Assembly (NCBI GenBank): GCA_963922205.1
Contig: CAWUHX010000169.1
Span: forward strand, 558,001 to 622,000
Length of the DNA stretch: 64,000 nt
DNA from: Romanomermis culicivorax
Lineage: Eukaryota; Nematoda; Enoplea; Mermithida; Mermithidae
Direction: 5' to 3'
Part shown: in pieces, positions 56,101 through 64,000 of the stretch
Position numbering within the stretch: position 1 is the stretch's first letter
Layout: every line of letters starts with the position of its first letter
The notes under the pieces: model-generated
The model's input: only the letters and a program-made list of their open reading frames with translations
What the model was told of the DNA's origin: nothing
Databases searched by the model: none
Translations under genes and position numbers: made by a program

Positions 56101-57884
56101 GGTATGAACATTCGATAAAACAAAAACAACAACTCCAGGACGAATCGGCGTACCGAAAATCTCACAAGATGAAAACATCGGATGAACCGAGTACACGGCG
56201 TACGCCGCCACCCAGCACCTCGCGTGCTGAGCGCGGCCGAACGCCCAGCGAGCGTACCACTCGACGCCGTGAACAACGCGATAAGCAAAGAACCCGCGAG
56301 GAAGCCGAACGTTCTTCGCACGCTACGTCAACGCCGAAACCCAAACGCGATTCTTCCAAAACAGCAGCGTCGGCAACGTTACCGCCGCCTGCTCACAAGC
56401 CAGACAGCCACCGTTCACACCACGAATCTCATTCTCGTGATGACCGCCACCGTAAAGACACGAAACAAACTCCAGCCACCGGCAGGGAAAGCCGCCAACA
56501 CGAACGCCGCGATGACGCACTGCCGCATCGTACTCAGAGCGAACAAACCCGTAAAGTGCACACGACGGGTTTCTACGAAGAACACTATCGCCACGGTTTC
56601 CGCCGTTCACCTACGAAATTAACCGACTATATTAGCCCCTTGCACAGAGACGCCGAAATTCAGCGCCGCCTGGAAGCTCTAAAAAATCCGCCGAAAGATG
56701 AATTTAAAGCTCCGCTCCCGCCGCCTCCTATGGACGTGGAGCCCGCAACACCCTCGACTACGCCTACAGTATCGTCGCAGCCGCCTACGGCTCCGACAAC
56801 CGCCATAACGACCACGGTAACCCACACCACGTCGCTGCCGCCTACGGCACCGACGTCGGCTCCGGTTACTGCGGTCCAACAGCCGCAAATGATCATCGCC
56901 ACCAAACCGGTCCTTGGAGTTCCGTTGCCACCAAGTTCCGCGCCAGCAATCAAGCCCCGGTTGCCTAGCGAGGCTACGCACTTGCCGAACTATACGCGAT
57001 TTCGTACTACCGATCAGCCGCACGCCGTTACGATTGTCACGCCGGGCTATCCGCCACATATTGACCCGGCCGTTGAATTCTTCTCACCACGCACAATGCA
57101 GGAGATGGTGCTGATCAATTTTTTCGGGCGCCTTCGCATTCACATCACAATGCCCATGCACATACGCGCCACGAACGCTTCGCTGGCGTTGTACCAATAT
57201 TTCCGCGACCACTACCGCCCCTCATACGTAGAACAACAACCACCGATTTCGCACGCCGTTGCCACCGTGATATTGAAATGGGTCGCCAGTCTCTGGGCTG
57301 AGGAGCTCGGTGTCGTTGACGCCGTTCACACCGCCCACTTGACTCTTTTCCTTTACGAAGCCCGCGGCCTGGATAATCCTTCGTGCCTGCTCCAAGCCTA
57401 TAACACCGCTGTCGGACTTATCGACAGCTGGATGGCTTATCCGAGCTACGCACCGTTTCCACAGCCGCCCGAAATCGCCGACATTCGAAGAATTTATTTG
57501 CAATACCACAGCGAGACGGATCGCCCCGCGCCCCTGCTGCGTCGGCACGACTTTTCGGCCCGGTGGAATCTTCTGCCACCACGACCGTTGCCGCCAACAG
57601 GGACGCCGTCCGACAAACCGTCGTTAATTGCCACTCAATTGCCAGCACCCGGTGTGAACCCGCTATCGCCACTTCCACCTCAAACCTCAACCTCATCGTC
57701 GCGCCGCCGGGATCCCTCTGACTACGGTCGATCTCGTTACTACCCTAACGTCCGTTTTGATGGTCACGACGACCCGTATGATCCCCACGGCTACGATAGC
57801 TACCGCCGAAACGAACGCGACCGCCGCGATCCGCAACGAAATCACCGCTCCGCATCCGACACCCGTTATCGCCGCCGCCATTGA
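53103..57884 (+). CDS. Retrotransposon-borne protein with DEDDy 3'-5' exonuclease-like domain
   Basis: 1593 codons from ATG 53103. The frame is open from 52908, and a second ATG at 53178 gives [10 protein letters not shown]. Residues from 53103: exonuclease-like domain about 95-300 with motif I GFDTES (Asp106, Glu108), motif [12 protein letters not shown] (Asp177) and motif III YAALDAY (Tyr283, Asp287). This is the four-acid DEDDy arrangement of RNase D/WRN-type exonucleases. Then come a Lys-rich stretch ([10 protein letters not shown]), a helical region to about 720, an acidic/Pro-Thr-rich region, an Arg/Ser/Glu/His-rich disordered region about 1010-1170, a compact helical domain about 1320-1460 and an Arg/Asp-rich tail. 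It lies downstream of integrase. Substrate and role are unknown. Confidence 0.85.
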   Translation: MCTSNELTTPPRFPLRSCLHHPLNPMSFIRRGVPCVTDEYRIRSCLENNVKRLTRVADLESWYISMYARPPNVLPPPIFLSPGSLGQALAAQPTPNFRGYTLVGFDTESISAADFKQFQCTVQMPADPNASSYPRYVQLAFPNGTMFVFETFTATPEDWTALFALVDGDHTIVVSFDGADDWAGIYALLGTQFRTDRQKKNKDPVVKAIHFDAYRVIRNIDISPSLYELARRIGFFPEKRTLKATVSAMWALDVSKLTLRFPHALRFFNNPTTSFLQSDVLAYAALDAYYPLLLFLAFGRYGFIPEVYKAPALFPHDSLDAAEIDHLAEYVIATFHNVALSDVLPPDYANRIYPTTSQVALPAIMRDEVLSAYKFFMYDCTSSDHGRSFCLGTVPNGFKDVKSLTRTTHPKLLPVPKVPKKKKKKQKDEWNKSPDVSDDEDPALKPQSVFDDPKRLQAAVTSAMKSNIIHRIIELLNFPLSPIYKLAVRDRMPYNDPNLPPLPHEVEDLWTERVAADQPLRERTYNGTHYRYHPSTILNFLQIDGEWFRKLTSFMPLAALLASPCSAAEYAWVNDVLLRHAQSMTPDTCAMFYECMWYRSDGNPNSLLTTWMNRIPEREPSFSADPSTYICNRFALRPIVFDENFHMETSVEEVEIDENDYTANPHSRFHFYSTFIALIDHQNRLLFPAPVYAYPMPTTASVHTLTAEELLDRPIDVEVEPADDELLETPIFDLNIAKLPPSTDVSALPMVPAPSDITATATQINDFLKLTLDEISNIAPAPMDESTPVQPAAIDSETMTSEQMLTDIPEESTVDQSTSMDVASMEPAAATITTAPAVDPRIYLATPALLPGPPLIATVAAARYSAPVRFSQQFISAPQWDALAAALAAHHFPPPPPGMLFPEHQWKDFPEALKERIQEILLPQPTLIAPAPQVAQMAPAMAQPVTQPPAPLPPPVISQPPQPAILPPPTAPVDVHTPQASSTSVPALDRYGNPIRRPGRYEHSIKQKQQLQDESAYRKSHKMKTSDEPSTRRTPPPSTSRAERGRTPSERTTRRREQRDKQRTREEAERSSHATSTPKPKRDSSKTAASATLPPPAHKPDSHRSHHESHSRDDRHRKDTKQTPATGRESRQHERRDDALPHRTQSEQTRKVHTTGFYEEHYRHGFRRSPTKLTDYISPLHRDAEIQRRLEALKNPPKDEFKAPLPPPPMDVEPATPSTTPTVSSQPPTAPTTAITTTVTHTTSLPPTAPTSAPVTAVQQPQMIIATKPVLGVPLPPSSAPAIKPRLPSEATHLPNYTRFRTTDQPHAVTIVTPGYPPHIDPAVEFFSPRTMQEMVLINFFGRLRIHITMPMHIRATNASLALYQYFRDHYRPSYVEQQPPISHAVATVILKWVASLWAEELGVVDAVHTAHLTLFLYEARGLDNPSCLLQAYNTAVGLIDSWMAYPSYAPFPQPPEIADIRRIYLQYHSETDRPAPLLRRHDFSARWNLLPPRPLPPTGTPSDKPSLIATQLPAPGVNPLSPLPPQTSTSSSRRRDPSDYGRSRYYPNVRFDGHDDPYDPHGYDSYRRNERDRRDPQRNHRSASDTRYRRRH

Positions 57885-58281
57885 CAAGAGCTTTTGTACA
57901 GTAACATTGTTTTTTCTTCGTTTTTTGTGTTTCTTAACCTCATTTTTTGATCCGGTTGTTTCATTTTTAATCTCGTTTTTGCTTTATATTTTTGTACTAG
58001 TTTCCAGCGCACGTGCAGCCGACGCTGCAAGCACACAGTAAGTTGACCGCCGGTGGCCCGCTACACGCCCCCACTTGCCCCGTTTTGTCCGTACACTCCG
58101 CCGCTGGGCTTATGGTCGCTGCCCCAAAAATCGGCTCAAACTACCCCAACAACTCCGCCGGCCCCGCTGTGTGACGCCGAAGACTCTTCGGCAACCCCGG
58201 CGACGGCCTGTAGTGGCGGAGCCCTTCCCCTTGCATGTTCTTTTCGGTATTTCCTGACGATCGCTTAGGGCGATCTACTGC
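57885..58281 (+). other. 3' non-coding region of the exonuclease element
   Basis: Short overlapping frames (for example 58053-58268) look like composition artefacts. Nothing else is recognised before the purine tract. Confidence 0.5.
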
Positions 58282-58294
58282 AAGGGGGGAGGGG
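58282..58294 (+). promoter_or_regulatory. Polypurine tract
   Basis: AAGGGGGGAGGGG ends directly at the TG of the 3' LTR, the expected place and composition for plus-strand priming. Confidence 0.85.
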
Positions 58295-58886
58295 TGTTGT
58301 AGTGTGTTTTCCGCCGATTTTTCATTATTTGTCAAAACGCGTCACAGGCCCGCAGGTGGCAAGTGGAGAGAGCAACGCGGACCACCAGTGGCCATCTTAC
58401 TGTAGCGCACGTCGGTACGCGTGCGCTGGTCTCTCTCTACACATTATTCGTTACGTATACTTTACGTGTATTTTATTTTCTTTACTAGTTGTGTGCCCCG
58501 CCGGCCACCACTAGTACGCATTAACCGCCTCCCACCACGCCTTTTCGTCTTTACTCGCCCGTGCGTGGGAGTAGATTTATTATTGTCATTTTATTTTTCG
58601 TCTCGCCCGTAACGTTTTGGTCACGTAAGTTTTTCGTACGTTATTGTATCATAATAAATAGGTAGGAGAATCCCTTTATTTTTAGTTAGTGAGAAAGAAG
58701 GGAGACAATTAAAGAAACTAGGTTTTCTTTAATTGTTGGGGTAATTATTGTCGGGGTTTAAGTACTAGTAATTAAGTAATCGGGTAAACGTGGGCGTGGG
58801 ACGCACGTACATTAAGGACGCAACCTCGGAATCCCAATCCTGCTCACGCCGCATCAACTCCGCCCCGACCAGACCAAGATATAACA
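58295..58886 (+). repeat. 3' LTR of the exonuclease element, 592 bp
   Basis: It starts TGTTGTAG and ends GATATAACA. The end was chosen because it gives TG...CA termini and a matching AATC duplication. The LTR carries TTACGTATACTTTACGTGTA repeats and an AATAAATAGG stretch near 58651. Confidence 0.9.
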
Positions 58887-58890
58887 AATC

Positions 58891-59650
58891 TATTTCACCT
58901 GCTTCTGTCATTCCAAATTATGGTCAGCTGCCTATTGAGAAGTTTTCACTCCTCATCAGTTGAAAAGAGGAACGGTTTCAGCTATAAAAAACTGGTGTGT
59001 TCACTGGAATTTCTATGGAAGGAATATTTTTTGCCAAATGACCTGGGAAAAGTGCAAAATTTTCATTTTTGATTATTCATATAGTAAAAAAAATTTTACA
59101 GTGCATATTTCAGTCGAATATTGCTCAAAAATTTGATGGATGAAAAGTCGGGTAAGAATATCGTGCAGTATAATACAGGGTTCCTCAACAGAATGACACA
59201 GATTAGCAAAATGTCCAAAAAAGTGAGCATCTTCTTATCGTTGAGAAGCAAATTTTGATGTGAAATTTATGGAGTTTCAGTGAAGCCTTAATGTTTTTTC
59301 TTGCATTCCATTTTGTGTTCAATCTCAAATATTCGTGCCTATCTTTAGAAATGTGTCAATTAGCTATGATAAAAGCGTGATGGTGCGATCATCAGCCATC
59401 TTGTAAAGTGTGTACTTTGTTGAAATGGTTGAACATTTCTGCGTGATTTTTTTCTCGTGTTGTTACCTCGTTTTTATAAAATAATCTCATCAGTTTCACT
59501 TCTTATTGTGTTCAAAATCGTGACCAGTGTGCAATATTAACAATGCTTGTACTTTATTATGATACTTTTAACTTTTGTTTTTCTTAGAATTACCTCTTTT
59601 GTTCATAATATAAAACTAGTGACCAAAGGGTTTTCCCAACTTCTATATTT
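58891..59650. other. Unannotated AT-rich DNA
   Basis: No credible coding exon, RNA gene or repeat was recognised. Confidence 0.4.
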
Positions 59651-60020
59651 CAGGTAATACTGACCAGCAAAATTAAGGGCACAGGAACCTATAAAATGAG
59701 GATTTGTGTCGAATTTAGGGTTATCACAACCCGAAAATACCAGGTTGCTCACCAAACAGCCTGTTGATCTTACCCGAAAATTTCAAGTTGATGCTAACTG
59801 GTCACGTGTGTGAAAAAAGTCATTATAACCCGAAAATTTTAAGTTGGAGGTTCGAAAATTTAGTTTGAGCCAACCTGGAAATTTCGGGTTCATTCTATTT
59901 GCTAACGTGAAAAATATAGGTTAACACGTCATGTAATTTTCGGGTTGTCAGTACCTGTAATTTATGAGGCAACTATTTTCACCCTATTTTTTCGGGTTAA
60001 TCCTACCAAAAAATTTTCAG
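59650..60020. repeat. Inverted repeats of AACCCGAAAATT words
   Basis: ACCCGAAAATTT/CAAGTT words at 59725-59870 face their complements (AAATTTCGGGTT, AATTTTCGGGTTGTC, TTTTTCGGGTTAATCC) at 59876-60003. The whole behaves as a small foldback repeat. Its ends were not defined. Confidence 0.5.
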
Positions 60021-62309
60021 AGTGTAGAGAGTGGTGAGTTCTTTAACTTTTTTATTTTCAGGGTTTTTGCAAACCTTGAGTTAGAGTATGCAGATGATTT
60101 TCGTGGAACAAGTATTAATTGAAAGCCCTAGAAAAGCACTACAGTTTGCGCCATTCATTTTTTGGTAAAATTCTGTGACAATCTGTGGATGAATCCATAA
60201 CAAAAAACATGGGCAAAATCGGAATTCTCAGGTGAGGGATATTGACTAACTGAATTTAATTTTCTAAAAAAGTCTCGAATATTTAGAAACCATTAATTAT
60301 CCTCCACAATTACACCTATTTTATTCCACAATGTTCAATATTGAAGAAGATTATGCGCTATAGTATGAATATTAATTTTTTATGATTGTCAACAACGGCC
60401 CTCTCAATTACAAAATGCTGTATATTGAGAGCGAATTTTTCAGCAGCTGAGTTGTCAAACTAGTTTTCACCTACAAAACCATAAAAACGAGGGAGCCCAA
60501 GAAATTGACCTCGTTGACAATTTTTCCCCAACTCAACTGTCAAAAAATTGACCATTTCGCTCATTTTTTCCTCAAAAATTATTATTTCCACCGGGAAATT
60601 GAACTTTTTAATCGCATACCTGTAAGATGTTTGATTCATTGAGTACAGGATAAAATTCATTTTTAGAGCGAGGGAGTAGACAACTTTTTGAACTTAAGTG
60701 GGAGAGGCCTAGTCAGTGCTCAAAAATGCATTCTTTTGACCAAAAAATAGACAAATCACGCGTCCAAAAATTGAAGTTTTCGACCGTTGTTTGTTCAAAG
60801 CTAACAACAACTGGAAGTTGGGAGAGGCAGTCGTCGAGAACTGTCTATACGATTGAAAATTTTGAAAGGTGAGTACCCTCCAAAATGATCTCAACTGCAG
60901 ATAAAATCGATCGTCTTTTGCTGAAAGATCAGAATCGACTTCCATAAAATTACAATTTTTGATCATTTTATGTTAAAATTGAAATTTTTGACCGTTTGAT
61001 GGCCGAAAAATGATTATTTTCGACCAAAAAATTGGCGCTATGGGCCTTTTTTGTTTCGAAAAAAAACCATTCTCTACATAAAAAATGACATCACTGACCC
61101 TTTTCAAATTTTTTTTTCTTCTCTTATTTTACTTCCAATCAGGCCCAAAAAAATCTTGACTGAGTAGTACTGGAGAGGTCAAACAATAAGCTTGATATTT
61201 TGGCATCCTTAATTCTTTATTATGAACCGCTATGGTACCATTATGTTTAATATCAATGAATCCATTGTATCTCATGAAACCTAGTAAAAGGCTTGCTTTT
61301 TTAACCTATGTTTCCGGTATGTTTATCGGTATATTGTCATCATCCATTATATCTTTAACCTGAACACTCAGTTCGTTTGGTTTCTGTTTCTGCTCTAACA
61401 GTTCTGTATACCCTTGTAAGAATTGACTGCACTTCCTCTGCTTGAGATCTGCAGATACATGGAGATTTTCTGACATTCTTCATTTCTTTATCCACTATTG
61501 CATTATAGAGTGTATTTTGCGGCTTATTCTGGCTAATTTGAATTGGAACTATTTTATTTTATGCCTAATTCATTGTTTCGACATGATCTGTTAGAACAAA
61601 ACCTAGCAATAGTAAAAATTAACAACTTTGATTCTAAATTCTTTCTTCATCTTTTTTCTATCTCTGTTCCATTGACTCAAATATCTAATTTGACTTTGCA
61701 ATTTTTATAACTTTCTAACTTGTTTTTCTTCAAAACGAGTATAATATTCACAAATAATTGAGTCTTTTGTAGCATTATTTATAATGGCTTCTCGCATTTG
61801 CTTCCTTGCTGTTGCTAAAATTTATAAGTATGGTAAGTCACATTTTAGTCTTTCAGGTGACATTGTTTGCTTTATTTTTCATTTTTTTCTCTATTTATGG
61901 ACCTTCGAATGTGACATGCAGGTGCCACATGAAATAGATTAGTTTTTAGTCTCATCGAGTAGCATCTGTATATGACTCAAGGAAATACTTTTGATTCGTG
62001 AGGAATTAAAACTTCGCTAATGTCTGATTGCAATTGATCCCCTGGAGCACTGAGTAATGTGTGTTGATGAGCAAAACAAATGATGGATGTTCCACCATTT
62101 TGGTTGCTCATAAAACTTTGTTGTGTAGGCCATAAGGCTCATCCTCTGCTGGCGACCGGAGCATACATGGAGGATTAGGTATCTGATAGGCTGGCTGATT
62201 AATGTAATTCATTCACGCTGGTAAACAAAGATGATAGGAAGAAGATATGAGGGAAATGAATAGTTGGCCAAGTTTTACACTACAGTAAATTGTGCCCATC
62301 CATTGGCCA
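60020..62309. other. Unannotated AT-rich DNA
   Basis: The minus strand at 61320-61480 has an open stretch (QFLQGYTELLEQKQKPNELS and onward), but stops lie on both sides and no motif is recognised. The rest shows only low-complexity sequence. Confidence 0.4.
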
Positions 62310-62580
62310 AATTTTAGGTGAATTTTCAGAACGCGATGTCTGACGTACCTAAACTTGCAAAAGTTAAAAAATTATATGTCGAAAATCGAAAGAATCGAGA
62401 ATTTCCAACTTTCGTCTTACTGTAGCTATGCGGGTTTTTTTATTCAGATGAAATGAATATCATTGTCATTCCAAGCACGTCAAGTTATACCAAATATGTG
62501 ATTTTCAGTTAGGTTTAATGTTTTACTTATCATAACTAAGCTGAATCCTCTCAAAAATCGTGTCTTGAACCTATGTGATT
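62310..62580. repeat. Dispersed repeat, inverted copy of 21095-21345
   Basis: GAACGCGATGTCTGACGTACC through TCGTCTTACTGTAGCTATGC to GAATCCTCTCAAAAATCGTG is the reverse complement of the left flank of the foldback element in the LINE, with about 80-85% identity by eye. Confidence 0.7.
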
Positions 62581-64000
62581 TGTTCTTATTTTGTGTTTCA
62601 GATGCTGGCAACAACAATTACTAAAATGAGAGAAGTAATGATAAAGGAGGGTAACCTATAAAAGATACGATTTGATCAGCGAAATTTATTTACAGTTGGA
62701 AAATTACAATGGGGAACAAGTGCGACGATTCGGACGAAAGAATGACAAAAAACAGCACCAAGTGAATTTAAACTGTAGTAATCAATTTTGAGCAAAATCT
62801 GTTAACATAATTTTTAGAATTTTGTTTTGCTGTTTTTCCCATTTTTTGAACTAACAAAGCTGAGAACTTTAATTTTTGGGCAATGTGTTGCACCACTGCG
62901 TTGAAAGTCACTATTTAAATGATTTAACAGTTAATTTAGTGGAAAATATAAACAAAAATCGTGGAAATTTATTTTCTTTAAACTAATTAGTTGATAGCAT
63001 TCTTTTAACATACATTATTTTTGTATTAAAGTTAAATTTTCACTTGCAACATCTAAAAACAATTGTTAAACATTTTATCGGACTTGTGCCAGGCAAAAAA
63101 CGACATGGCTTTCATTCTTACAAACAGTGGGGGTTCCTCAGAAGAGCTAGAGGCCATCAATTTGTTGGGGATATACTTACAGTAGTAGTCATCCCACCAA
63201 TGCAAAACTGTGTTAACGGAAGGTCAAAAGTTATGGGAAAATGTAGTAGATGGAATCCCGACAATTGTGTGAATGAAAACTGGGTGAACGACAATTGGGT
63301 GAAAATCATCGAAAAGCATCTACACTTGATTGAATGTGTGAAGAAATCCTTACGCACAACTTACGGCCAGAGTGAGGTCCAGCCCACCCAGCTGCGCCAA
63401 ACATAACTGAAATTCCAGCTGCATCAAAGAGTTGACTTTCAAGAAAGTCAATTCCGCACTTAAAAGCAAATCAATTGGTTGAAATGATCTTATTCCATTC
63501 ACTCTTCAATAAATTTCTAATGTACAAAAGAAAAAATCAGGTTCATCAAATGATTTTTGCACTTATAAGCGCTACTAAAATTTCAAAAAACTTTTGTTCT
63601 CAGAGTGATTGGAACAACTATAGTATGTTTTTTTGGAATGCTTCTAAATAATGAAAGCGGAAAATAAGTAGTATTTCAGATTTTCACAGTTTGCTAATAA
63701 ACAATATATCACACTGGACAGAAAATTTACGAGCATACTGACCTAAGCCTTAACAATTTTTCTAGTTAAAGTTTTACAGTAAGACCTCAATGCAAACGAT
63801 TTTGACGACGTTACTGATTTGTCGCTTTTTTCTATTTAGAAGCATTTTATAGAAAAAGACTTCAACTAACTTTTCAGAGATTGAAGTAATTTTATGCAAT
63901 CATAGCTTAAGACAAAATTTTTCTCTGTCATCTAATTTTTTGCGACTTGATTCGAAATCAGAAGAAGCCTCATGCCCCAAAACTCAAATCGTTGGCTCAA
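62581..64000. other. Unannotated AT-rich DNA
   Basis: A 120-codon frame at 63044-63406 has no recognisable domain. Part of it (63255-63305) consists of the ACAATTGGGTGAA-type words also found in the 46.6-kb foldback element, so it is probably repeat-derived. Confidence 0.4.

Larger units (their letters stand above)
49355..58886 (+). mobile_element. Ty3-like LTR retrotransposon with a 3'-5' exonuclease ORF, internally deleted
   Basis: LTRs lie at 49355-49934 (truncated) and 58295-58886 and are identical over the first 565 bp. The direct repeat AATC flanks the element (49351-49354, 58887-58890). The interior starts directly inside the RT coding sequence and continues with RNase H, integrase, two short ORFs and a ~1590-codon ORF with a DEDDy exonuclease-like domain. 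A purine tract precedes the 3' LTR. Primer-binding site, gag, protease and most of RT are missing. Identical LTRs point to very recent movement, presumably with proteins supplied by an intact relative. Confidence 0.9.

Noticed and set aside
63044-63406. 120-codon plus-strand frame near the right edge
   Set aside because: It includes repeated ACAATTGGGTGAA-type words from a foldback family and shows no domain.
1-64000. CRISPR arrays, bacterial operons or ribosome-binding sites
   Set aside because: No regular spacer-repeat arrays were seen. Introns, LTR elements and hAT/LINE content show eukaryotic DNA. The regular GACGTC array has no spacer-like uniform unit or cas genes.

Overview
This is eukaryotic, metazoan-type DNA rather than a bacterial replicon. 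Introns are short (46-91 bp, GT...AG), host coding sequence is sparse, and the window is dominated by LTR retrotransposons, a hAT transposon, a LINE remnant, foldback elements and satellites. Intron size and the style of the Ty3-like elements suggest an invertebrate, possibly an early-branching nematode. The species is a guess; no host marker gene was identified.

Layout. (1) 1-13309: the 5' part (minus strand) of a degenerate giant Ty3/Gypsy-like element, 'copy A', running off the left edge. (2) 13464-15520: a hAT transposon with an 8-bp target duplication and a three-intron transposase gene carrying one stop. (3) 15521-23400: dispersed repeats, a 39-bp tandem array, an (AATAAAG)n array of about 0.8 kb, a solo LTR, three foldback elements, and a LINE reverse-transcriptase remnant on both sides of one foldback. 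(4) 23676-24053 and 40930-41025: three putative exons of one unidentified host gene on the minus strand, separated by (5) 24585-40812: 'copy B', a young 16.2-kb relative of copy A with 1459-bp LTRs and a GACT target duplication, lying in the host intron in the sense direction. (6) 41362-49305: a second solo LTR, three more foldbacks, a tRNA-like SINE and a tandem triplication. (7) 49355-58886: a second Ty3-like element (plus strand) with identical LTRs. Its gag, protease and most of its RT are deleted, but it keeps RNase H-integrase and a ~1590-codon ORF with a DEDDy 3'-5' exonuclease-like domain. (8) 58891-64000: AT-rich DNA with no recognisable gene.

Two unusual systems stand out. Copy B carries, in one reading frame, Gag, a membrane-glycoprotein-like module, a first retropepsin, an SR-rich linker, a second retropepsin and RT. 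A second conserved reading frame overlaps the Gag-glycoprotein linker. Its 3.7-kb leader contains a GACGTC (CRE-like) array with ~66-bp spacing. The other element carries the exonuclease-like ORF downstream of pol, where other elements carry env. Copies A and B are each broken in different places, and the exonuclease element lacks gag, so none of the three looks autonomous as read here.
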